Shown: positions 11,453 through 21,900 of the stretch, piece after piece
Position numbering within the stretch: position 1 is the stretch's first letter
Layout of the letters: each line of letters begins with the position of its first letter
Source of the DNA: Clostridium sp. 12(A)
Lineage (GTDB): Bacteria; Bacillota; Clostridia; Lachnospirales; Lachnospiraceae
Reading direction: 5' to 3'
DNA length: 64,000 nt
Assembly (NCBI GenBank): GCA_000526575.1
Contig: JAGI01000001.1
Span: 1 to 64,000 of the forward strand
Made by a program: the position numbers and the translations under genes
Notes under the pieces: generated by a model
Seen by the model: the letters and a program-made list of their open reading frames with translations, nothing else
What the model was told of the DNA's origin: nothing
The model's database searches: none

Positions 11453-11481
11453 ATTATATGCAGACAAAGTTAATAATACAA
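11453..11481 (-). promoter_or_regulatory. Promoter of the toxin-like gene
   Basis: Read leftwards: TTGTAT (complement of 11,476-11,481), a 17-bp spacer and a perfect TATAAT (complement of 11,453-11,458), about 80 bp upstream of the ATG. Confidence 0.65.
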
Positions 11482-11539
11482 TTAATTTGTAAATTGTAAC
11501 AAAATAATAAGATTTTAAAGTGATTTGTTAGAAGAATCT

Positions 11540-11760
11540 TAATGTTATGGGGGTGATAGGGGGCTGATTTCTTGCGTATGGGTTTGGGAGAGAATCTGGT
11601 AGAGGGTTTTAGGGGAGATGAGTGGTTGGGTGAATAGATAGTTGTAGGGGGGACAAGTTCAGTTTTTTGGGGGATTTTGGGAGAGGAGTGAATGAAATGA
11701 GTAGAGATAGGGCTGGGAGGAGAATATGGATGTAAAGCTTGGTAATTGATGGAGGAAGGT
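11540..11760. other. G-rich, C-poor island of unknown function
   Basis: The forward strand is full of G-runs and nearly free of C; for example, bases 11,641-11,700 contain 25 G and 2 C. Runs such as GGGGG (near 11,549), GGGGG, GGGG and GGGGGG recur at short distances, so G-quadruplexes are possible in the forward strand or its RNA. No reading frame with a ribosome site was found. Confidence 0.6.
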
Positions 11761-12007
11761 TGAGTGCTGCAAACTTATTTTGATTCTATCTGTTAACGGT
11801 AGTTAATGTTGATATAATATTTTCTCTATCGGAGTGTAAATATTTTTGTTATATAAATGAAAAAAGATAATTGATTATTTTTGTAAAATGGATTATACTT
11901 ATCACAAGTTTTAATTTCTACCATCATATGATTATTCTGTAAAAGTGTTATTTCGCTGTTTATCTGTTTCTTTCGAATTATATTCCTTATTCTGTTTTGT
12001 TTTTTAG

Positions 12008-12058
12008 TTGTAATTCTAGATTGTAATTCTAAGAGATTTATAATTATAGTATACTATA
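12008..12058. promoter_or_regulatory. Tandem 11-bp direct repeats and a 14-bp palindrome
   Basis: TTGTAATTCTA occurs at 12,008-12,018 and again at 12,021-12,031 (13 bp start to start). It is followed by the perfect palindrome TATAGTATACTATA at 12,045-12,058. This looks like a regulator-binding region, possibly for the surface locus whose first gene starts about 490 bp downstream. Confidence 0.45.
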
Positions 12059-12251
12059 GTTATGAACGTACATGAGCATCTGACGATTTTTGTGTCTAAA
12101 GTTGTTGCTGTTGTTGTTAACTTTATATTTTTAGTAATATTCTTATCTGTTTATAGATGCTGACAGATGTTGTTTTTTGAATGAGTCAAAATTTCATAGA
12201 CAATTTATTGTTATAGGCTTGTGGATTTTTTACATTACATAATAATAATTT

Positions 12252-12285
12252 GTGGGCTGTGGGCTGTGGGCTGTGGGCTGTGGCT
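12252..12285 (+). repeat. Heptanucleotide tandem repeat (GTGGGCT)4
   Basis: Four perfect copies of GTGGGCT (12,252-12,279) and a fifth with one base missing lie about 265 bp upstream of the first surface-locus gene. Short tandem repeats of this kind change copy number by slipped-strand mispairing. Confidence 0.9.
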
Positions 12286-12544
12286 AAATGTTGTATTAAT
12301 TATTCTATATTTCTTTTTTATATCATTTTATATCTCTTTCATTTTTATTATCAAATTCCATTCCATAAGTAATTTTTTTTTGTCTTTCATTAGTTGTTTT
12401 ATAACAGATGTTATTAGTTCAATATATTGGTATTTTATTTCTATCATTTTATCTCTGTTATATCTTTTGCTATTCTTATTTATTTCTGAATCACTCAAAA
12501 AAATTCTCAACACATTTAAATAAAGCGGGAGGTGTTTTATTGTT

Positions 12545-13513
12545 TTGCTAAAAAAGCTTTTATTTTTACTTGCTGTGATTGTATGTGTTTTTCAAGGGGA
12601 GTCGTATGAAAAACACATATGGGCAGCAGAGTATCCTGAAATAAAGGTGGATACTCAAAAATCAGAGGTAATCATCAGATCTCAAATCGCCATTGATGAA
12701 AATGACAACTATATACCAGATGAGAGTTATACAGACCAAGATGGAAAAGAATTTTGGTTAAAGGAGTGGCATATAGAACCTCTTTATTTACCAGAAAGGA
12801 AGGAGTGGGCGGTACAAACGGTAGATTATAAAGAGGTGGAGTGGGCGGCGCAAATTCCTGAGCAGACTCCTATAACTATTAAAGATAAAGTTACTGGACA
12901 AACTGTGAAGCGAGATATCCCCATTTACCAAATGGAACCTGGTAATGAGCAGTGGGTTCCTGGATTTTCTTTTACTGCAGTATTTCACTCCTATGACGCG
13001 GATTACTATCAGCTGGGTGGTAAAAAAATTCCATTTGACAATCAAAAACCTCAAATAAAGGATTGCTACACGGAACTACTTAATGAAATACAGGTTGATC
13101 CTGAAAAATACAGGATTACGGATGCCGCATGGGAAGGAGATCCTTACATAGGTGATGGAGGTGTTATTTGTAGAAATGCTTTGGTGACAGGAGAAAAAAA
13201 AGTATCTGATTATCATGTGACTTATGGTGGAGAAGCAATATTACCTTCTTTTCAAGGAAATCAATGTGTAGCTGTTTATCGAGGGTTTAATTCTGTGACA
13301 GATGGTTGGGATCAGGCAGGAGAGCACCTTGTAAACTCAGGAGATTTCACTGGAAATGACAAGAAAGGAAGTTGGGTTATTTTTCGTAGAAGTGTTGTTG
13401 TAACATTTTCCATTTTATTAATAATTGGTTTGATTGTATTGGCGATATCCTTGAAACGAAGATTAAAACATATCAAAAAAAGAAAGGAGATAGATCATGA
13501 GGAGCTTTACTGA
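12545..13513 (+). CDS. Exported membrane-anchored protein, first gene of surface locus
   Basis: A 322-residue protein beginning at TTG (12,545), the only start that keeps the signal peptide (LKKLLFLLAVIVCVF...) and lies within reach of GGGAGGTG at 12,527-12,534. The large middle part is extracellular and rich in acidic and aromatic residues. It contains two short similar stretches (RKEWAVQTVDYKEVEWAAQIPEQTPITIKDK). A single membrane segment (about residues 282-303, VVVTFSILLIIGLIVLAISL) and a basic cytoplasmic tail (KRRLKHIKKRKE) close it. No LPXTG-like motif precedes that segment, so it is probably a fixed membrane component rather than a sortase substrate. I do not recognise the family. It overlaps the next gene by 17 bp, which indicates translational coupling. 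Confidence 0.8.
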   Translation: MLKKLLFLLAVIVCVFQGESYEKHIWAAEYPEIKVDTQKSEVIIRSQIAIDENDNYIPDESYTDQDGKEFWLKEWHIEPLYLPERKEWAVQTVDYKEVEWAAQIPEQTPITIKDKVTGQTVKRDIPIYQMEPGNEQWVPGFSFTAVFHSYDADYYQLGGKKIPFDNQKPQIKDCYTELLNEIQVDPEKYRITDAAWEGDPYIGDGGVICRNALVTGEKKVSDYHVTYGGEAILPSFQGNQCVAVYRGFNSVTDGWDQAGEHLVNSGDFTGNDKKGSWVIFRRSVVVTFSILLIIGLIVLAISLKRRLKHIKKRKEIDHEELY

Positions 13514-15755
13514 CAAGAAGAACAAGGGCAGATTAATTATTCTGACCATGTGCCTGACCTGCTTGCTTTTGCAAATGAACGTAAAGGCCAGTGAGCCTTT
13601 AACAGAAGGGAGTTGGAAGTGCATAGATGAAAATTGGTTTTATTTCAATAAAAATGGAGAGGCGCTAACTGGTTGGCAACAAATTAACGGTAGATGGTAT
13701 TTTTTAGCTTTCGGATTAAATGGTTTATCAGGGAAAATGCTGACCGGTTGGCAATGGATTGATGGCCGATGTTACTACCTTTCAGTAAAAACAGAAGAGA
13801 AATATCCCGAAGGAGCCATGTTTCTAAATGATTTAACTCCAGATGGATATCAAGTAGGTGAAACCGGAGCCTGGCTTGAGGGAACACAAATAATGGAGGT
13901 TCCCGGAAAAGGCATACAAACCGAAAGAAAGAATTCTGCTGCTGTATCAAAGTTCATCACAGGAGGAGGTGGAGGAGGCAATAGAAAAATCAGGGATTTC
14001 AATAGTTCAATTGATCAAGAACCTAAGTCAAATCCGGTAACGCCTTCTGAGCAGCCGTCTGAAACCAAACCCGATAAGAGTGAAAGTGAAATTCCGAAAA
14101 ATCCAGAGGGTCAATGCATTTATACCATCAAATATATGGACATAGATGACAAATCTACACTACAGGTAGTAACGGGATATGGGAAGGAGGGAGAAACCAT
14201 TCAGATAACACCAATAGAGATTGATGGTTACAGGATTTGTAAAGGGCAAAAAGATGGTCTTATTCTTACTGGCAACCACACAAATGTATCTGTTTATTAC
14301 CAAAAAGAAGCTCTTTCTTCTCCGTCGGAAGCAAAAAAGATTAGCTGGAATTTATATTTTATTGAAGGGGGAAGACCAGACAAAGAAATTTTAAAAGGAC
14401 AGAAAGGAGAGACTGAGGAAGGGAAAGAGCTTGTCATAGATTTTCCTGAAACATTTATAGGGACGGACAGATATTATTACCATTCCCTAGTATCAAGTCC
14501 CTGGAGTGTTGAGGTAAACGGCAATGGGATACAAAAGTACTATATTGAATTTAGAAAAGGAGAACAGATCCCAGAGGAAGCCGATCCAGATGATGAATCA
14601 AAGGAACGGTTACTAGACTGGCTAGAAACCGCAAGGATGGCAGATTATCTTATAACTGGTGAGTATCCAACGGAAATACAGCTCATTTCAACGAGTCAGA
14701 CCGAAGGAAATGAGCGGCTCCTCAACCTGGTCTCCATGGCTGAAGGGACAGAACGGAAAGAAATTTATCTGATTGCTAAGGGGTATTATCCAAGCGCTGG
14801 AATTATCAGTCAAAGGTTACCAATGATAAAGAATATTTCGGAGCTTCCAGTGGAGCAATTAACTATTTCAGGGACTACATACACTGTTTTGCGGGTTGGA
14901 TTTGAAAAAGCATATGATGAAAACATTTGCAGCCATGAGTATGAAATGATTGATAAAGTAGCTGCTACATGTATAGAGAACGGTCATCAAACCGTTGGAT
15001 GCAAAAAGTGTGGAAAGGAGGAAACAGTTATATTACCGGCTACCGGTCATATAGATGAGGACCATGATGGTACCTGTGATATTTGTCAAGAGCCGTCAGA
15101 TGAAGCTCCGGAAGCAGTACATTACAGTATTGGAGATGTACAGGTAAGAGCTATCGGAGACAAACTATACTTGTTCCGCTGCATTGACGATGATTATGAG
15201 GATGCCTTGGGAAAAAGCCAAAAGCTTGCTTTATTTATCTGTGACAGTGTAATAAGGTCTGATGTCCAAGGGTCTTCTAAAAAATTGAACTTTGGGGATA
15301 ACAATAATTATAAATATTCCAAAGTCAGGGGGTGGCTCCTTGAAAATGCCAAAGCTGATTTTGTTCATGATACTTACATAGGTATAACAAACTCTTATAT
15401 GGGATCAACGAGTACGGGAGCATATGAGCAGTTTTCAGAGAACAGCTTACAGGGAAAGGCAAGGTTATTTCAGCAGTTAGAGGACCGGGTGTTTATCCTG
15501 TCTGTGGATGAGGCAATTAAGTATAAGGATTACTTATGGAAGTTTAACGGGAGTGTAAATAACAATCCAGAATCTCAAGTTTCAGCTTACTCTAAAGGAT
15601 ATTATCTTCGTACACCGCAGGATAGTGGAAATTTAGATATTCAGTACGGGGATGCCATTTATACGGTTAGTTTGGTAGGTGGTAATATTCGGCCTGTGGA
15701 GGTTTCTGAAACAAACATAGGAGTCCGACCTGTAATGGCAATTCCACAAGGATAA
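13497..15755 (+). CDS. Exported wall-binding protein with MucBP-like and DUF6273-like domains
   Basis: A 752-residue exported protein. After a signal peptide (residues 1-33) come choline-binding-type repeats at about 38-130 (NWFYFNKNGEALTGWQQINGRWYF; GKMLTGWQWIDGRCYYL) ending in LTPDGYQVGETGAWLEG. Next are a Gly6 and Pro/Ser/Lys linker, a MucBP-like domain at about 205-270 (YTIKYMDIDDKSTLQVV...ISVYYQKE pattern) and a middle part of unknown fold. A Cys-rich segment at about 478-535 (CSHEYEMIDK, VGCKKCGKEE, LPATGH, TCDICQ) could form a small zinc- or disulfide-stabilised unit. The C-terminal domain (540-750: FRCIDDDY, YLRTPQDSG, GVRPVMAIP) resembles DUF6273. The binding module is N-terminal here, whereas its relatives in this locus carry it at the C-terminus. 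Confidence 0.82.
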   Translation: MRSFTDKKNKGRLIILTMCLTCLLLQMNVKASEPLTEGSWKCIDENWFYFNKNGEALTGWQQINGRWYFLAFGLNGLSGKMLTGWQWIDGRCYYLSVKTEEKYPEGAMFLNDLTPDGYQVGETGAWLEGTQIMEVPGKGIQTERKNSAAVSKFITGGGGGGNRKIRDFNSSIDQEPKSNPVTPSEQPSETKPDKSESEIPKNPEGQCIYTIKYMDIDDKSTLQVVTGYGKEGETIQITPIEIDGYRICKGQKDGLILTGNHTNVSVYYQKEALSSPSEAKKISWNLYFIEGGRPDKEILKGQKGETEEGKELVIDFPETFIGTDRYYYHSLVSSPWSVEVNGNGIQKYYIEFRKGEQIPEEADPDDESKERLLDWLETARMADYLITGEYPTEIQLISTSQTEGNERLLNLVSMAEGTERKEIYLIAKGYYPSAGIISQRLPMIKNISELPVEQLTISGTTYTVLRVGFEKAYDENICSHEYEMIDKVAATCIENGHQTVGCKKCGKEETVILPATGHIDEDHDGTCDICQEPSDEAPEAVHYSIGDVQVRAIGDKLYLFRCIDDDYEDALGKSQKLALFICDSVIRSDVQGSSKKLNFGDNNNYKYSKVRGWLLENAKADFVHDTYIGITNSYMGSTSTGAYEQFSENSLQGKARLFQQLEDRVFILSVDEAIKYKDYLWKFNGSVNNNPESQVSAYSKGYYLRTPQDSGNLDIQYGDAIYTVSLVGGNIRPVEVSETNIGVRPVMAIPQG

Positions 15756-15765
15756 GGAGATTAAG

Positions 15766-15930
15766 ATGCTACTAATTATGTCTTTGCTTCTTTTAATTAT
15801 CGTTATCTTCTCTGCAATATTCTTAGGTAATATCCTTAAAATAAGTCCAGAACAAAGGGAATTCAATGATAAGGAACAAATGATTTGGATAAGAGAATTT
15901 AAACAAAGAGTACAGGAGAAAAAAACATGA
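15766..15930 (+). CDS. 54-residue membrane peptide between surface genes
   Basis: This small gene lies 10 bp after the 752-residue protein gene, with AAGGAG before its ATG. It overlaps the next gene by 4 bp (ATGA at 15,927-15,930), the usual sign of translational coupling. The N-terminal half is one membrane helix (LLIMSLLLLIIVIFSAIFLG); the rest is a charged tail (SPEQREFNDKEQMIWIREFKQ) likely to be cytoplasmic. No family is recognised. Its size, coupling and position suggest an accessory of the export or assembly of the surface proteins, which is inference. Confidence 0.75.
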   Translation: MLLIMSLLLLIIVIFSAIFLGNILKISPEQREFNDKEQMIWIREFKQRVQEKKT

Positions 15931-18900
15931 AAGGGAACGGAAAAAGAATATTAAGTCTTTGCCTTGTTGCTGTGATTGCAGTGACCACAGTAGGTTATGC
16001 ACCTCCATTTACGGCTTCAGCCTTGTGGAAGACAAATATGGAGAAAGCATTGGAATTACTTGCGTCTCCGTCTGAAGCGTTCAAGCAAGGAGTAATGGCA
16101 ACACAATCAGAGGCTGAACGTCCGGAGCGGGAAGCAACACCATCGGAAGCTGAGATACCAGATGGAAAGGCAACACCTTCAGAGGCTGTAAAAAAGTTTA
16201 TGAAAGTTGAGCCAGAAGAAATTCCGGAGTATTATGACCAGGAATCAGCGTCAGGAAAGAAATTTTGGAAGTTTGAGGATCGTAATGGAATGATTCAGTA
16301 CCGGGATTATGGATATGTAGATGGTGAAGCGGAATTTCCGCTATGGTATGAAGCAGATCAAGTAGGAAGTGTTGGAGATATGTTCTCCTCCGTCAATTTG
16401 GATGAGGAATATTACAGCTTAGCACCGTACATATTTGAAAGTGTTGTTCCGGACAAAGAAGCCTGGACAGATTTATCCTGGAGACTGTTTTTTGACAGCT
16501 TTAGTATTGAAGATTATGACAAAAAAAAGATAACCGTGTTTAAAAACTGGGATACATCTGCCTATGATATCTGGCAACTGACTGGTTCAGAAGATGAATT
16601 TGAATATCATTTTTACGGAACGATTCTAAATGAGTCAGAGGCGAGAGAACCAAATTGGTATGATTCGGATAAGGAAGGAAATGTAGTATATATCCGTAAT
16701 TTGTTAAGGACAAGCCTGGCTACAAGTGAGATTTTACATAAATTATATTATAGCAGTATGAGGATTATAAATGACAACGTATCCGTAGCAGATAACACAA
16801 GTAATCCTGGTACTTATGATACGGAAGATACTCCAGTTACTTTATGGACACCGAGTTGGAGTGGATATACTTTTTTGGGCTGGGCAGACTACTATAATTA
16901 CCCAGGCGGAAGTCCATTTAGCAATAATACAGTCGTTAGTAGTCCACAAAACCATAAATGGTTATTATATGGGGGAGGATTCTTTAAAGCTGGGACAACA
17001 ATACGTAGAGGTGATGTGAAGAATTCAGCAAATCTCTATGGCATGTGGAAACCAAATGGTACGTATACTCTTCAGCTAGTAGGGCAACCAGCCGAGGAAT
17101 ATTATCCTAGTTTATATAAAGGAAAGGCTTTGGGTAACTGGTATTTGATAGTAGGAAATCCTGGTAGAATCATTGACTTGAATGATTATAAAGATCCTAC
17201 ACTTGATGGGTATACGTTTGCGGGGTGGTATTCAGGAACGCATGGCACTGGAATACGTTATACTGAGCCTATAACTCTTAATTCTAATATAGTGTTGTAT
17301 GCAAATTACACTGCCAATACAAATACTATCGAATTTTTAGATTACTATGGAAATGTCATTGGAGAACCGCAAAGTATTATAACTGGAGATAGTGCCATAC
17401 CTCCACAACCACCTGAAATAGATGGAATGGATTTTGTTGGTTGGGATAAGAGTTTTACAAATGTAAATAAAGATATGGAAATAAAAGCACAATATAAAAA
17501 GATCCCCAATATTACAATTAAATACATGGATACTGGGTCCTCCGGTGCTAATGTCCTTAAAACGGAAACAATAATTGCAAGGGGAAAGGCAACTCCTCCG
17601 GAGGTAGATCTTTCAAGTTTACCAGTACCTAAGAATGGTTATCATTATACTGGTACCTGGTATGGTTCGGGTGGTACAGGTATACCTAATGTGAATTTGG
17701 ATTGTGTAGAGACATATGATTCAAAGACCTATTACAAAGATAGTACTGTGTATTTGTACCCAAAGCAAGAAGGTAATATGGTGAAGGTAACGTTGCATTC
17801 CAACGATGGGCAAGATGTCACCAAAGTGATTGATGTTCAATATGAAAGTGGATTATATTGGTTAGATGTAATTGATTCGGAAACATATAAAAAAGGACTT
17901 GTAAATGAAAGAACTGGGTACACCTTTTTAGGCTGGGATACTAAACCAGACTCAACATACCCGAATCTTCCGACATACTATAAATTAGATACACTGGATA
18001 TATACCAAGTTTGGAAACCAAATCCATACTACGTTATATTTGACAAGCGTGTTTCTGGTGAAAGCAACCCTTCAAATGTCCAGGTGATTTATGATAAGCC
18101 AATAGGCAAGTTACCAGAAGTAACCAGTAAAGGATTAGATTTCTTGGGATGGTACACATATTATACTGGCGGAACCCAGGTAACAGAAGAAACATTGATG
18201 CCTAACCGTGATTTCAATCTATATGCTCGGTGGTCAAGGTATCCTACAAACATAACATATGATTACAATTATGAGGGGTCACCAAATACATATACGTACA
18301 CAATGTATACGGCAGATTATACATATCAGCAAATATACACCAATATCGCAAATCGTTCTGTGCCAACCAGAAAAGGATACACTTTCACGCGTTGGAATAC
18401 AAAACAGGATAATAAAGGTAGTTCATTTTATCCAAATACATCATCCAGTTCATATTATTATATACCGGAAAGTAGGGATTTTACTGTGTATGCCATATGG
18501 AATCCTTTGGATGTTTATTTAAGACTTTACAAAAATACAAGTAGTTCGGACACATCTACGTTGTCCTCCATATCGTGTAAATACGATGATCAGGTTGGTA
18601 CATTACCAGTAGTTCAAAATGGAGATAAAATTTTTAAAGGATGGTACACAGAAAGATCCGGAGGCAATAAGGTAAGCGAAACAGATAAAGTTATTTATAC
18701 AGTTCCAGGATCATTGAATTACTGGTATTTGTATGCGCAGTGGGCAAATCCCCAAAGCAAAGTGACTTTCAAAGATTGGGATGGTTCCATACTATGTGAA
18801 CAATCCATTCCTTATGGAGAAAAGGTAGAAGTTCCGGAAACGCCAGCTCGTGATAGATATCGTTTTACTGGTTGGGATAAATCTTATGAAAATGTTGAGA

Positions 18901-21900
18901 CCGATACGGTTATAACCGCTCAGTATGAACTAAGTTCACCCATCCTTACGTTAGATGCCAATGGCGGCAGCTTTTCAGATAAAACCAGTCTATTGTTTGA
19001 TGTAAAAGCTGGGGATTCTCTGGATCAGATTCTCGCAGATGAGAAAAGTAAGGTGTCCCGTAAATATTATACATTTGATGGCTGGTATACAGCAGCTACT
19101 GGGGGAACCAAGTTACCGGAAAGCGGAAATATTATGCCACCATCAACGGACTTAACACTTTACGCCAGATGGGTGAAAAGCTCCTGCGAGGTCATTTTTA
19201 AAGACTGGGATGGGGCTGTGCTGGAAGTTCAGGAAGTACCAATCGGAGGAGATGCGGTCAACCATATTCCGGAGAGAACCGATTATGAGTTTATGGGGTG
19301 GAATCGCTCTTTAACCAATATAAGGTATGACACAACAATCACAGCTACTTATATTTTAATATCAAAACTTGAATATGGATATAACATATTCTTTTCTAGA
19401 TTTGGATACAACAAGTATACAAGTTACGTACAATCCATTAAAAATCATCAAAATGTGGCTTATTTACATAGGAAATTACTTCCTGGAAAAAGTACAGATA
19501 ATTATTATTTGGATACGGATTATTATAACACATCAAGATATACTACAGAAATTGATTTTCCAAATGAAGTAAGTGATGATAATAATTATTTCCTTGGCTG
19601 GGGAACATCTGTTAATGTTCGCCAAGTACCCATTGGCGGATTATATGCTTACCAACACCTATTTCCTTTAAGAGGTCAAATAGATGTAGATGAGACAAAT
19701 CGGCTATATGGTTTTCCTTTGTTTAATTCGAGAGAAAAAGTGAAAGTAAGGGAGTTTATGGGGCTAGATCAGGGAGGAATGGGGTCAAATAATGAAGGTT
19801 TAGGAGTTACATCATTATATGCCCTATATTTACCTCAAGATAAAGCGAGTTTAGTCTTAGTAAATGGATTTAAAGATTACTATTCAACTTTCCATACAAC
19901 GTATAGTAATGATTGGGATCATAGCAATATTGGAGAATCCAATTTCACCACCGTGTTCCAGGAAGATACTCCTTTATTGGAAAGTATCAGTATAGAAGAT
20001 TTTGGCAGTAAGGTAAATATTTATTCTTCTTCAAATTATCCCGACCAGAGAATTTATATTCGGAATAATAAGGAAGAAATTATTGCTTTCAGAGACACGT
20101 CTAACGCTAACAAATACTGGTATAAAACTCATAAATTAGTAGGATATTTTTCTGAACCCGATGGTAAGGGAAAGGAGTTATTGGGAGAGTATACGTTCAA
20201 TAAAGTTGATGACAGATACTATGCATATTGGGCACTGAAAGACGCAGAGTTTCATGTGACCTTTAAAGATGATAATGGAAATGTTCTTGGCAGTGAAAAT
20301 GTAATTGCAGGAGAAGCGTGTAAGAATGTACCAATTGCATCCAATAAATCGGGATACAAATTTATAGGGTGGCAACCAGTGGACTCAGATAACAATTCTT
20401 CTACAGATAAGATAATAAGAGACACTACTTTTATTACTGCCTATGAAAAATTAGCCACTTATCAGCTGATTTTAGATGGAAATGGTGGAACCCTGAATGG
20501 AAGTCCTAAAAAAGAACTGGAAGTTGCTTTTGAGCAATTGTTTGATCAGACACTTAAAAATGGTAGAGATGCGATAGAACGTCCTGGATATCACTTTGAT
20601 GGTTGGTACACCAGTGAGGCAGGAGGAAATATTTATTCCTATAGCGGTAACCAAATGCCAGCTGCTAACGTGACAGTCTTTGCGCACTGGACACCTAATA
20701 TTTATCAAGTAACCTTTGATCCGGATCATGAGAGATGGTCTGGAGGAGTAACGAAGAAAGAAATTACATTTGATACGCAACAGGGGAGTTTACCAGCACC
20801 AGAAATATATGGTTGGAACTTTTTGGGTTGGTGGACAGGTAAAAATGGAACTGGGACAAAGATCACAGAACAGTCCAAAGTTGAACCAAAGGACGCAGTA
20901 TATTACGGTAACTGGGAAGCTGTGACTTATGAGGTACGATTTGTATCGTCTGTTGAGCAGCCAACTGGAGAATCCGTACAAACATTTACAATGAATCAGA
21001 AATATGATCAGGCGTTTGGCAGTCTGCCTCTTCCCGTAGAAAAGGGATATACCTTTCACGGATGGTATGATTCAGATAATAATAAAATCAATCCTCAGTC
21101 CATTTTTCAGCCAAAATCCGGAGCGGAAGAATATATCTATCATGCAGAGTGGAAAGCAAATCCATATAAAATCCGTTTTGTTTACACGGATGCAGATGGA
21201 AAACAGAAAGTAATAGAAATAGACCGGAATTATTTTATGCAGCTTGGAACACTTCCGGTTCCAGAAAAACCTGGCTATACATTTGTTGGCTGGTTTAATG
21301 ACAGAGGAGAAGAAATCACTTCTGAAAGCTGGGTAGAATCAGGAAATATGGAATATAAGGCTAAGTGGATAGCAAACCAGTATACAGTTCACTTCAACAG
21401 TAATTTGGACTCCATGAGTGATCCACAAGATAAGATTGTAACGTATGCGCAACCTATAGGAGATTTGCCATTATTACATGCATCAGGATATGTCTTCCTG
21501 GGCTGGTATACGGAAAGCTCAGGAGGAAGCCTAATCAAAGAGACCACACTGGCAGCACTGGGAGATCAGACCTATTATGGCCGCTGGTCTACGGGTCTAA
21601 TTGATAATGGGAATGGTACATATAGAAAACCAGGATTAGATGGCAAATGGAATACAGCAGATGATGAACTCTGGTGGTATGGACCGGATGAAATTATAGG
21701 TACTGATGATGACAGGCAAATTTATCTTATGCTCGGAGGAAATGGTTATTACGTAAACTATGGAAATGGCACTTACTTAAGACCGGGAGCCGGAGGAAGC
21801 TGGACAAGCGGAACCGAACTCTGGTGGTATGGATCAAATGGAAAGCCAGGAGCTGGTGACCACCCAATCTATCTTATGCCTGGAGGAAATGGTTATTACG

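Larger units (their letters stand above)
11761..12544. other. AT-rich upstream region of the surface-protein locus
   Basis: About 780 bp with no gene that I can support. It holds paired direct repeats and a palindrome (12,008-12,058), a heptanucleotide array (12,252-12,285) and a very T-rich stretch (12,290-12,500). A 100-codon frame from a GTG at 12,221 is almost all Phe/Ile/Leu/Ser and has no ribosome site, so I treat it as a by-product of T-richness. The first gene of the locus has GGGAGGTG at 12,527-12,534. Confidence 0.5.

Noticed and set aside
12221-12523. A 100-codon hydrophobic frame starting at GTG
   Set aside because: T-rich DNA encodes Phe/Ile/Leu/Ser by default; there is no ribosome site and no recognisable family. 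It is mentioned only because the heptanucleotide repeat lies in it.
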